A stretch of 64,000 nt of DNA from Pleodorina starrii (taxonomy: Eukaryota > Chlorophyta > Chlorophyceae > Chlamydomonadales > Volvocaceae), in assembly GCA_030267565.1 (NCBI GenBank), contig BRXU01000050.1, positions 310,001-374,000 of the forward strand. Direction: 5' to 3'. Below, piece after piece: positions 37,199-48,200 of the stretch; position 1 is the first letter of the stretch; every line of letters begins with the position of its first letter. The position numbers and the translations under genes are program-made. Under the pieces are notes generated by a model. That model saw only the letters and a program-made list of their open reading frames with translations, was not told the DNA's origin and did no database searches.

Positions 37199-37249
37199 GG
37201 CTTCAGCAATCCGACCCATGTTTAGCATCGCGCGCCGTCTCGGCACTGT

Positions 37250-39400
37250 GCAACTCTTCCGGCCAGCGCATTGGCTGAAGTTACTTGGCAGTAGACATGG
37301 AGTGTATCATTTACACATCACGCAGGCTGACTTGCCAATAGAAGGACAGCGGAACTGTTTGCGAGGGTTGCGACGACGTGCAGTTGCCGACGAGAGTGCA
37401 CAGGCTTCGCTACTGATGTATTCGCCATAGAGGAGGCTTGACTGCTTTAACATTAGGACAGGGAATGTAGAAGTCCATGCCCTAGGTTGCCGACTGGACT
37501 TGTTGGGCGGCCCGCAGAAGACCGCTGCATCATGCGTGCATTGGCGGCTTGGCGTCCAACAACCAACAGTTTGCCCCTCATGGTTTGCTCCTTGCAACCT
37601 TTGTAATAGCAATATGCGTCAAGACGATCGGACCGGCTAGCAGAGCTGCTGTGGTGTGGTCGCGGGAAGAATGTTCGCAATGCAAATAAACATAGTTGGT
37701 TGCTTGCCGAAACGAAGATTCATTTCACGCCGTCATGTCAGAATTCCACTTTAAGGAACGATGAATCTTCTGGAATTAATTATAGGCCGAGAGGTGTTGG
37801 TTTGACCTCGGCCTCGGTCCATGGAGACTGCCAAACTGGCTTTTACTCATGCGATGTTGGGTTCCTATAATAAATTTACCGTGCAATAAACAATGTAATC
37901 TTTTACTTATGCAGACTTTCCGTTGACCGAAAGTCTACACTTGTCCAATTACTTCCCAGATCCCAGATCCCACACACGGACATGGGCAATCCTACAGGGC
38001 GGGGCCCCCCTGGGCGCTTCGCGCTGGGGCCCCGCCCAAAAATCGAAACACAAAACAGCTGCAATACGGAGTCAAATCAGCTAGATCAGCTAGCTGTCTG
38101 TACAGAAACTGGCAGGTGGCAGCCCCCGACGCCGAAGGCAGCCGAAGGCGGCTCATGATTCAGCGAAGGGACCGTCGCAGCATTGGGCTGGAATAATGCC
38201 CTATAACGTAATGCGAAAGAAATCACAGCCGAGTACTGACTGTCCGGAGCTTACGTTTAGCTTGACAGAGCCACGGTTGGGCTCGCAGAGCGCCTGCTGA
38301 CAGTGCAGGCGCGCTGCGCGCACGAAGATTAATTAGATTCAAACAAAAATGTCAAGATTAGTGTGTTCCGTGGAAAACAAAAAACATCTTCCCTGCCGAA
38401 AGCTCTTAGGACGAGCTGTCCTATATGTCGGACGGGACGGTCTGGCACGGCACAGCACGGCATGTTTCGCAACCGCCGTGCACCATTGTTTCCGTTACCA
38501 TCAAGTTAAAATGCCTCAGCACTGAAGTTGCCGCCAAGTCACATCATTTGAAACGCACTTTCTGCTCTTTTTGTCGGCCCGCCTTTTGCTCGTCATGCGG
38601 CAATCGAGCGAATTCCGTCGCCCTGGTTATTGTAGATCTCTCGAGCTTTTCCGCTTCCCCCCGCATTCCGGATGTTTGGCCTTCCTCTTCGGAACGTCCT
38701 ACATTTTCGATTTTTCCTTACATGCACACACGGTCTTTCCGTCAATGCCCTGCCGCACTCTGAACGCACGACCCCCTGTCCTCCTGGCCCGACCTCGTCG
38801 ATTCTCTTTATTCATATGCTCGTTCGTAACCGATACCGTCCTGCCCACTTTTTTGTTGGGCAAGCCAACCCCGTTGTTGTTCCCGAGGTTCGGAACCAAG
38901 ATTGGTAATACTGTGGAATCCAGACCCTCAAGAAGGGTAGAGCAAGGGAGCGGGCCAGCTGTCTGTGCGCTGCAGCGGATCGACTTAGGCAAACTGAAAG
39001 CGCACCCAGACCAGACAGCACAAGTCGCGCAAACGGACGCCTGTGAACCCGGTCAGAAGACCGCGCAGAGGGCTACAGGGGAGCCAGTTCGTCTTACTGG
39101 CGACGGGCCTGACGCCCCCACATCCTCATGCTGCGTGATGCCATGTACAAGTGAATTCCTGACAATTGGCAAGTAGCAGTAGTTACTTCAACCTCCCCTC
39201 TTACTTCGAGTAGCGCACAGCCATACTTGTTCCGCGGTGGGCGCTGCCGAAGCGCTGGGCCACTGTCGTACCTAGGAGTGCTGGTAACTGTGGGCACGCG
39301 TGTTCCTGCTACGCCGACGAACATTGAAGCACGTGGAAAGCTTTCAATGCCCGGAAATTACATGCACGGGGCAACTTCGGAGAATGCGATATAAAAGGGC
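37250..39400. other. Gene-free, relatively AT-rich stretch
   Basis: Base composition drops compared with the flanking genes. Apart from the GC palindrome, I see no exon with splice support, no RNA gene and no complete mobile element. Short frames on both strands have no family resemblance. Confidence 0.4.
37998..38037. repeat. GC-rich palindrome (12 bp arms)
   Basis: GGGCGGGGCCCC and its exact complement GGGGCCCCGCCC flank an inner GCGC-TTC-GCGC hairpin. It lies in a locally AT-richer, gene-free stretch. Similar GC palindromes are known from volvocine organelle genomes; a link here is inference. Confidence 0.7.
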
Positions 39401-39423
39401 CGCCGCGTCAGAACAACGCCGTG

Positions 39424-40646
39424 TCACGCAGCGGCACCCACCGTCCATGTCGGAAGAGCTGAATTTACAAACGTTTGTGCGCCCAGTGCCGCGGGCGCAA
39501 AGTTACCGTTAGGTGCGCAAGACCTTAGGGCTCCTGAAGCATGGTTACGGCCCCGCCCCACCTTCCCCGCCTTTGCAAAGCCAAGGGCGACCAACGGGTT
39601 CAAGCGCAGAGCGGCAAGTTTGATTTCCCGCCCTCCCTGGACCGATTGCGCTACTTGGCGTTTTCCGGCGTGCATGTCTGCCAACTGCTGCCGCCAGAGG
39701 TGCAGCCCCATCGCGCATCCGCCAACAGCGCCTGCGCCGCGCAAATCTGCATGCCTGCCGCCCTCAGGCCCGGTCTGCCCAACGTCTGCCCAACGAACTT
39801 CATATCACCACACATGCCTCCGGCGTTCAACCAAAAAGCGCCATAGCCAGTCCCCAACCAACACTTAAACTGCAGCTGAGCGAAGCCGGCCCCTGTGCCG
39901 GCATACACGTCATACCAAAGAAATGACGCCTCCGTGACCATGCTACCAGGCACCAGGCTCCCGACCAAGCCCCCTCATAACAGTAAGCTTGCCCTTTGCT
40001 ACATGCAGCGTCCCGTCGCCAAGAGAACCCGAGAGCCAAGGCACCTGGTGCAGGCACCTCGACCGCCCCGCCCCGCCGCGCCGCCCTGGTCCCGCGTGCC
40101 CCGCCGCCCTGGTCCCGCGTGCTTACTTGCTAGGAGGCTTCCTCAAAAACCGGCTCTCGCTGCAGCAGCGAAGCCCGCGGCAGGCAGCCAGGCAGGCGGC
40201 GGAGGTCCGCCTGACAGGGTTATCGCGCAACGCGCGGCCCGCATGAGCCCTTGGGACCGACCGCGTATCGGAATGAATGACCGCCTTGCAGTGCCCAGGA
40301 TGCTCATGCGACACGCCATGTGCCACGTGGGTGGCAGCAGCTAGCTTCCATGCGACAGCACCGGGCCTTATCAACTCCGCCGGCACTACCCACTCGATCC
40401 CTTTTTGGAAAGCACAATCCGACGGGTGAAAAGCCCATCCCGTGATCCCGTCCGTCCGCAAAAGGCCACACCCAAGGGTGCATCACTCCCAGGAGTGCAT
40501 TTCCCTTCCGCTTGGACTACCACAATCCTTCGTCCAGTCCAAAGCGCAAGGACATGGTCCTCAAACGCATCACACCCACTTCCCGACCGATCCTGCGGCC
40601 GCGGGAGCAAGCCTTCCTGGCCGCCCTTCGCCTGGTGGAGCCCCAC
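39424..40646 (-). pseudogene. Coding-like minus-strand segments in shifting frames
   Basis: Several minus-strand stretches look protein-like but sit in different frames. 40646-40450 reads DAFEDHVLALWTGRR, VVVQAEGKC and DAPLGVAFCGRTG. 40450-40210 reads GITGWAFHPSDCAFQKGIEW and VVPAELIRPGAVAWKLAA. 39968-39651 reads VTEASFLWYDVYAGTGAGFA and QLQFKCWLGTGYGAFW. The first two overlap around 40440-40460 as if a frameshift separates one protein. I do not recognise the family. A decayed gene or transposon ORF is the best reading; unresolved introns are the alternative. Confidence 0.3.
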
Positions 40647-40812
40647 GCCTTGCCGGCCTTGGCTGGCCCCCTAGCATGCCCGCGCCGCTGCCCGCTCGCC
40701 GCCATGGCGACTCATCCAGCACAGTTGCGCAAATTAGGACTCCATTGCAGCGCAGTGCCCCATGGACTGAGCTCAGCGAAATTGTAGAACAGACCGTCGG
40801 TTGGACCGTCGG

Positions 40813-41658
40813 TTAGTTGTAGTACAGCTCCAGGCCCATGCCGTCGTGGATCTCGTAGTCGGCGAGCGTGATGTGGTCCTTGTAGATGGTGTACCACTTC
40901 TGGATGCGGATCTTCTCTGGCCGCGTGCCCGTCTGGGCCGCGACCAGCTTCTTAAGGTCCCCGATCGTGTCGTCCTCGTTGCACTTCACCCGGACCTGCG
41001 GGCGCAGGCGGGAGCCCGAGGGGCCCGAGCCGGTTCAGGGGAGGGAGCGTGGGGCGGGGCGCGGTCACGGCTGGGGTTCGGGTTTCAGCCCCGCCGCTTG
41101 ACGCCGCATGGCTAGCAGCACATGAGGAGCGCCGGTGAGCTGGCACCGGGACGGAAGTGCGAGTGAGAGCAGAGGGACAGGGCGCCGGGTGAGGGTGCGG
41201 GCGCATGGGGAGCTGCAGTCTCTTAGCTACGCCTTGCCATGGCGGGGGCATGGGCACGCGCAGAGACACATGGGCAGGGAGGGGGAGGGTGTGTACACCC
41301 TGCAATGGCTTGTTTGCAATGCGTGTTACATTGTGCGTCAAGGGGCTCCCGAAAGACTGGGAGGCGGGTAGTAAGCGGTTGGGAGGGTGCCGGATGGCCT
41401 CTTCCCGAGCTTGGGCGCCGCAAATAGTTGGGGGCGCGGCGGTGTACCACGGCAGCATCCTTCAGCATGCCGTGCAGCCATGGGAGCATCTCCCAGCTAC
41501 GCCGCGAGGTGACACGCATGACCGCGGGGCATCACCGCGGGAGGCACACACGCTTCTGGAAGCAGGAGGCCACCGGCGACCAGCGTCGCAAGCAGCCTTT
41601 GCACCAAGTTGCTGCTCACCTTCTTGCCTAGACGATCGTTGAGGACGACCTCAATCAT
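40813..41658 (-). CDS. UBL5: Ubiquitin-like protein 5 / Hub1 (complete)
   Basis: Two exons, 41658-41620 and 40995-40813, join in phase 0 to give exactly 73 residues, the invariant size of UBL5/Hub1. Exon 1 reads [13 protein letters not shown]. Exon 2 starts [20 protein letters not shown] and ends [11 protein letters not shown]. The C-terminal YY with one further residue, in place of the ubiquitin di-glycine, is diagnostic: UBL5 is not conjugated. Family knowledge: it binds spliceosomal proteins such as Snu66 non-covalently, affecting 5' splice-site use, and also acts in the mitochondrial unfolded-protein response in animals. The 624 bp intron right after codon 13 contains nothing notable. The adjacent TOP3B gene is divergently transcribed from about 540 bp away. 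Confidence 0.97.
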
Positions 41659-42201
41659 TTTGTCCTGCTGAGCCCACTAGTCCAGGCCTGCTAGATGCTT
41701 GCTCCGACGGCACTCCACAGCACAGCTATAGAGGAGGCCCCTAGCACAGTAGTTAGTCCTATCAGAACGTGAAAACAGGCACTGACGGCGTCGGACGTGC
41801 AAGGCGAAAGCTGCTATGCGAAAGCCAAACGGTTGATAGGGGAGTAGGGGGATACGTTTCGTTGAATCAGCACAGCTTCTATTCAACAGTAAGCACAATC
41901 GGTGACAGTCAGTAAGGACAATTTGGACGCAAGCCGTACTATTCCAACTGACAGTTCCAAGCACGACAGGCTTGGGCTTGCTCGCTTAGACGCTTACAGC
42001 CCAGTTTGTCGCGTTTGACAGACTCAGGAACGCCATCGCCAGTAGCTGATGTTGGCTCTACCTGCTTCATAACACTTGTCCGTTTTGGTCGTTGCTGAAC
42101 TGAGTTACTTGACGTGGCGACCTGACCTCCATCCAATCGATGTCGAGTCTGTAGCACCAACACTGTAGCCATCTGAGGCGCACGCGAGATACTCGACCAC
42201 C
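41659..42201. promoter_or_regulatory. Shared divergent promoter region UBL5 / TOP3B
   Basis: This 543 bp gap separates the start codons of UBL5 (-) and TOP3B (+), so both 5' UTRs and promoters must lie here. I see no canonical TATA box close to either start. Confidence 0.5.
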
Positions 42202-45200
42202 ATGGCGCTCAGCGTGCTCATGGTCGCTGAGAAGCCGTCCCTGTCGCAGTCGATTGCGCAGATTCTTTCCGAAGGACGGGTGGGTCAGCTGAGCGGATGC
42301 GAGCAGAGTCGGCTCGGCGCCGCGTGCGTCACGGCGGGAGGGGGGGTTATTCGGTTGGCGCGCGGGAGCAGCGAGCGCACCCCTCGCCCTTCAGGTTGGC
42401 CTCATGATTGGATACGCCGCTCGGAACCCACGCACCCGGGTCTCCCGCTCAGACTACTCAGGCGTTGGGGGCCGTGGGCCTCAACCTGCCGTGATCACGA
42501 ACTTAAAGGGTTTGAGGGAGCTGGTTTGAGGAGACCGGTTCCCAACCTACCGTAGCTACTCATGCTTGCGACCGATTACCAACGATCTTGCCGGCGGCAG
42601 TCATCTCACGCCATCCGCGTGCGGTGTCGGATCCTTGAGATGCCGGATCGAGTCTTGCTCTGTGCGTAACTACCACCCCACCCTCGCCTCCATCCCCAGG
42701 GCCTCACATGAAGGCCTCACATCTCGCCTGCGTGATCAGCCGTGTTTCCCTCCGTACCGACACGCGTCCGGCACTCGCAGATGGCCTCTCGGCGCGCCGC
42801 CCTGGACGTCCACGAGTTCGAGGGACGGTTTCGGGGCCAGCCCGCCCGGTTCAAAATGACGTCGGTGGGTCGGTGGATGGGTCGGTGGGTCGGTGGGTGT
42901 GAAAGCTTGGCTTGGGGACTCGGGGGGGAGCTCGGGAAAGGGGCGTAGCTCAGGCGGGTTTGGGAGCTCGGTCCGTTGGGATGTCCTTGTGCCTCGGAGG
43001 TTCCTCGGAGGTTCCTCGGAGGTAATGAAGGTTGAAGGTGAGACAGCAGCGATGGACAACGGACAAGGGACAACGGAGGCAGCCAGTATCCCTGACCCAG
43101 CAGTACATACCAGGCCCGGGGTGCCCTGCTCTGCTGCGCCGCCCTGCTGGGCTGACCGTGCGCGTGACCGCGTGGGACCGCATGCCGTACTGTCGTACAG
43201 GTCATAGGCCACGTGTACTCGATCGATTTCACGGCGGCCTTCAACAGTTGGGACAAGGTGGACCCCGCGCAGCTGTACGACGCGCCAACCGTCAAACTGG
43301 AGTCAAACCCAAAGGTGGGGAGCTGGCGAGCCGGGGGAGGTGTGGGTGTGTGTGCATGCTGGCGTGTCATGGGGACGTGGGAGTGCCGTATGTGGCCGCA
43401 ACATAGCGCGGGGAGGAGTGTGCGTGAGGGTTGAATCCACATGGGGGCCAACGAGTCACAGAAGTTGAAGAGGTTGATGTGAGATGGCCCATATCTGGTT
43501 TTTTTTACCAAGGGTTTACAATGCCAGGGATGTATGGCTGTCATGAAGGAGGTGTGCTTGGCTGCGGTGCTGCGGGTGGGCCGAAGAGGGGAGCGCAGGC
43601 TTGGGCCCGCAGCCTGCCCGCTGCTGCAGGGCTGCAGGGCTGAGCTGCGCGAGAGCAGGCGCGGCAGCAGGCGCTGGAACTGACTGCCGCTGTTGCGCCC
43701 GCCCGGCCCTCCGCTGCGGTATCTTCCTTCTTACCCCCGCGCTGCCCCCCCCCTCCCCGCCACGCCGCTGGTGAGCACCCACTCGTGCTCCCCTGCCCTC
43801 TCCGTTGATCAGTCGAAAGGCCGAGGGCCGAACCGTGAAGACAGCCAGCCCCCTCCTCTCTGCCTTCCTCCGTCCCTGCCCCTCGCCTCTCCCGCTGCTC
43901 TTCCCCCTCAAGCGATCAAACCCTAACCATGCGAGAGAGAGAGAGAGGGCAGTACGCCCCCGCTACCCTCCGCCCTGGCTTCCCCTCCAGGCCCACGTGT
44001 GTGAGCACCTGCAGCGGGAGGGACGCGGCTGCGATGTGTTGGTGCTGTGGCTGGACTGCGACCGGGAGGGAGAGAACATCTGCTTCGAGGTGGGCGGCGG
44101 GGGAACCTGGGATGGGGCGGGACTGGGGGGTTCAGGGAGTGATATGCTCCTTTATAAAATAATGAGTCACTGCGGACGTTGATGATCAAGCTGCGACAGC
44201 CGCTGAACCTCCGGAACTGTTAAAGTTATCCCACCCATTCCCAAACTTTACCGACATTGCTGCTTGACCCGCGGTTGAACCGTCCCAGCATCTTGTCGGT
44301 GTCGGAAGTGTTGCAAGCCGCCTCGGACGAAGCCGCACCGCATTTTGTGCGGTGCGATGTTGTAGACATGTGTACCAATCGTAAAATTAGCGCCGTAGAA
44401 GTGTCCAAAAGCTGACTGAAAAGCTGGTATGCGCGTGCTTGCTCTAAAAAACCCGAAAATCCCACCCTCTAAGCTGTCAGAACTGGCAACAGCAACATCT
44501 ATCGGAACTGAGGATGCTTACCTGAGCGGCAGACCAGCGCGGTAGCGTTGCGATTCGTCGATGCGTAAGGGGCAAGGGCAACGTGGCGGCTTTGTGAGCA
44601 ACGTTGAAGCATTTGCTGGGGGAGCATGGTATGATATGCGGTGCGATCCTACACAAAGTGCCTACGGGAATGACTAAAAGAAAGAAAGATGCATAAACTA
44701 AGCTGAGTATTTGAGCACCCAGCTGTAACGAGCCGTACCGAAGTACGGCGCCTTACAGTTGGGCGACGTGCATACGCACAAAACACGGTGCGGCACGGGG
44801 CCTGAGGAGGTTCCCGCCATACCGCGCACCGGAGGGGCCGATGCATGCTGACCCCTGCGGTGTGGGATGGTTAGGGGGTTTAACGGGGGACGCGCTGCGA
44901 GAAGGGGTGCGGTGGGGGTGGGGGCTGGCGTGTCCGGAGGGCGCCAAATGCGGCAAGAATGCGGTCGGTGAGCTTGAGACCGTTTTTGCGTTGGACATGG
45001 AAGAGGTCCGGCCATAGGATGACCTGCTGCGCACACTGGGCCTCGAGGCGTAAACGTGGGTAATCTTGTTGAAAGAGGCAAAACATGAGCATGGCAACTT
45101 CTGTGATGAATGCTTCGGCGTCAAGAATGATGCGTTGTAGGCGCCGGAATTGGCTAACAAAAATGTTGCGTTTGGCGCCCTCGTTGACACACGAAGAGGC

Positions 45201-48200
45201 ATGCACAAAGCGCGACAGGCGAACTGCGGCAAATGCGGGTTGGACTCGTTTATCATACAGGTATGTGCTATAGCGACTGCAGTGGTCGTGCTCCTGATGC
45301 ACCAAAAGGATGTCGAGGAAAGGGAGTTGGCCGTCTGGTAAGTGGGGATGGTGCTGAGTGGGGATGTCGAGCTCCGGGGGATATATGCCGTGCAGTCCGT
45401 GCTCGTGGTGGACGTGAGGGCCGTTCCAGCGAAAGAGCAGGGACGCAAGGAAGCGGTTCCGCAGGGAGCAGAGATCGTCGAGGTAGCGTTTGGTCCACTT
45501 GAAGGCTTCCAGTACCAACTTACCCATGGCTGAGGCGGTGTGGTAGTGCATAAGAAAGGAATACTCGTACCAGGCGAGGAAGAGGTTAGCAATGAAGGGT
45601 GCAGGGGAAATGCCCATGGGAATGCCACAAATTTGCTGCACTCGGTGGGGACCCAGAACAATGCATATGGCTTGGAGGAGGCACCGAAGCACCAGCAGGG
45701 ACTGGGGGGGCTGTGGGGAGGCGTGGGTCGTTGGGTGGGCAGGCGTGGGTCGTTGGGTGGGCAGGCGTGGGTCGTTGGGTGGGCAGGCGTGGGTCGTTGG
45801 GTGGGCGGGACTGGGTCGTTGGGTGTGTGGGCTTGCGTGGGTGGATGGGCGTGGGTGGGCTTGGGTTGGCGCGCGGATTTGAGACCAGGTGAATCGAGCG
45901 GTCGTTCGCCACCACTGGGATGCCACTGGGTGCCGCCCCGCACGGTGGAGCTGCGCGGACTGCGGAGGCGGGGACGGGGGGGGGCGGGAGGGGGGGGGCC
46001 GGGAGGTGGAGAGCCCGGATGCCCGGTGCCCTTTGCGCTCGGTGGGTGGGTGGGTGGGTGGGTGGGTGCCGCGTGTGCCCATCTCGTCTGCTTCGTGGAC
46101 TCGCGGCGGCTGGTACCGGCCGCACCCTGCGCGGAGGCGACATTAGATGCGACGTCTCACGTTCTGTTCCGCTCCCAACCTCCATTCCACCTGCGCTCCA
46201 CCGTACCCCCCTCAACCACCGCCCCACATTTCTAGCCCGGTCCCCGCGGCCGTGTTTGCTTGAGGTGCTGGTCATCGCCGCCTCCCGGCTCCCGCCTCCC
46301 GGATTTCTTACCTGATCGCACGCCCCCAAACGCATTTGTTTGGCCCCTCCACGGCAGCCCGTCCTCGTGCCTACCGTATTCGGACTGTCTCCCCCTTCTT
46401 TTACGCCCACGTTTCGCCCCCACGTTTCACCCCCACGTTTCGCCCCCCCCCGTCTCCTCCTCCCTCGGCTGTGCGCTGCTGCTCTCGGCCTGCCTGCGTG
46501 CTCCGACAGGTGATGGACAATGTGTTGCCCGTCATGTCGCGACGGGGAGGCGGACCGCAGACGGTGTTCCGAGCCCGCTTCTCCGCCATCACGGCACCGG
46601 AGATCCGGGCGGCGATGGTGGGTGGGGGCGTGCGTGCGTGCGATCGGTTGGGGTGCGTGTGGTGGGGTGGGGCCGTGTGGTGGCTGGTGGGTGGCTGGAT
46701 GCCCGGGCACGCACACTCCCCGCCTTTCCCCCCTCACACCCCTCCTCACGGGCCCCGACCTTTCCGTGGATACTTAAAATACCCGCACCCCTGCACCCCC
46801 GCCCGCCCCCACAGAACAACCTTGTGTCCCCCAACGAGGCTGAGTCGCTGGCTGTGGACGCTCGCCAGGAGCTGGACCTGCGGGTGGGGGTGTCCTTCAC
46901 GCGCTTCCAGACGCGCTTCTTCCAGGTGGGGTGGGCAGCCTGCCAGGTCCTGACAAGCATACAGGGAGTAGGGAGCAGGGAGAGCGCGGGTGCGGTGCGG
47001 TGCGGTACCGGTAGCAGCAACAGGGTCGGGGTGTGACCGCGACATTACAATCCGAGGGCGGGGCCCCAGGCGGGCGGGGCGTGGCGGGGTCTTGCAACGC
47101 AACCGCAAAGCGCAAGTGCCGTCAGTTGGTTGGCTGCCAAGGTGGCGCTGAGCCGCCAAAGATCTTGGCCCTGGCCATTTCGCCTCCGGCGCTCCCTCTT
47201 GGGGTCGGGAGGTGTAAGGCGGGGCGTGTGTGTGCCGACTGAAAGCAGGTAGTCCGGTGGGGTGTCCTCTCCCAAGTGCGTCTGCTGTAGGTGCTGTATG
47301 TAACCACGTGCCTGCGGCGTTCGGCCTGTCGTACATCGCAGGGTCGGTACGGCAACTTGGACGCGTCGGTCATCAGCTACGGCCCCTGCCAGACCCCCAC
47401 CCTCAACTTCTGCGTGGAGCGACATCAGGTGTGTGGGTGTGGGGGGTCTGGGTGGGTGTGTGTGTGTGTGTGGGGGGGGGGTGAGTGGGTACGGTAGGTG
47501 TGTGGGTAGGGGGGTGTCCCGGGGTGGGTGGGTGGGTGCGTGGGTACGATTTGTCAGGCTACGGGAGAGCATGGCCTCTGGCGTGCTTCAATGCAGCGGG
47601 GCGCCACCTCCCCCATGGTGCCATCGACCACGCCTCCTCCGTCACGCCGCTTCCCCGCGTCTCCTGTGCCCTACCTTGTCGGTGCCTGCCTCCCCTCTCA
47701 GTCCGGGCTGACCGCACCCTCCCGCCCCTTGTCTCCCCCCGGGGCTCGTTCGTCCCTCGTCCCTCATCACGCCATCACATCATCCCGCCATCACGTCATC
47801 ACGTCATCCCGCCATCACGCCATCACGCCATCACGTCATCCCGTCATCCCGCCATCACGTCATCCCGCCATCCCGCCATCACGTCATCCCTCATGACGTC
47901 ATCAGGTCATCGTCTCCTTCCAGCCGGAGCCCTTCTGGGCGGTGCGGCCGCGGGTCAGCAAGGCGGGGACCCCCCTGGAGCTGGAGTGGGACAAGGGCCG
48001 CGTCTTCGACCAGGTACGGCACGGTACGGTACGGCGGCAACAACGGTGGAGAGGTCGAAGACTGCGTTCACCGCAGCCGGCAATATTGCCGCGTCCGTCA
48101 CTAACGGACGGCCGCTCATTCTGTCCGCAAGGCAGGCCAGCTTGCGCGCGCATCCTGTCGTCTGGGTATTGTATGTATTGTATGTAATGTATGTAATGTA

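Noticed and set aside
45586..46749. Long minus-strand Pro/His/Thr-rich frames
   Set aside because: They are translations of the G-rich tandem repeats and TOP3B intron/exon antisense; only the RT part (44880-45704) is convincing.
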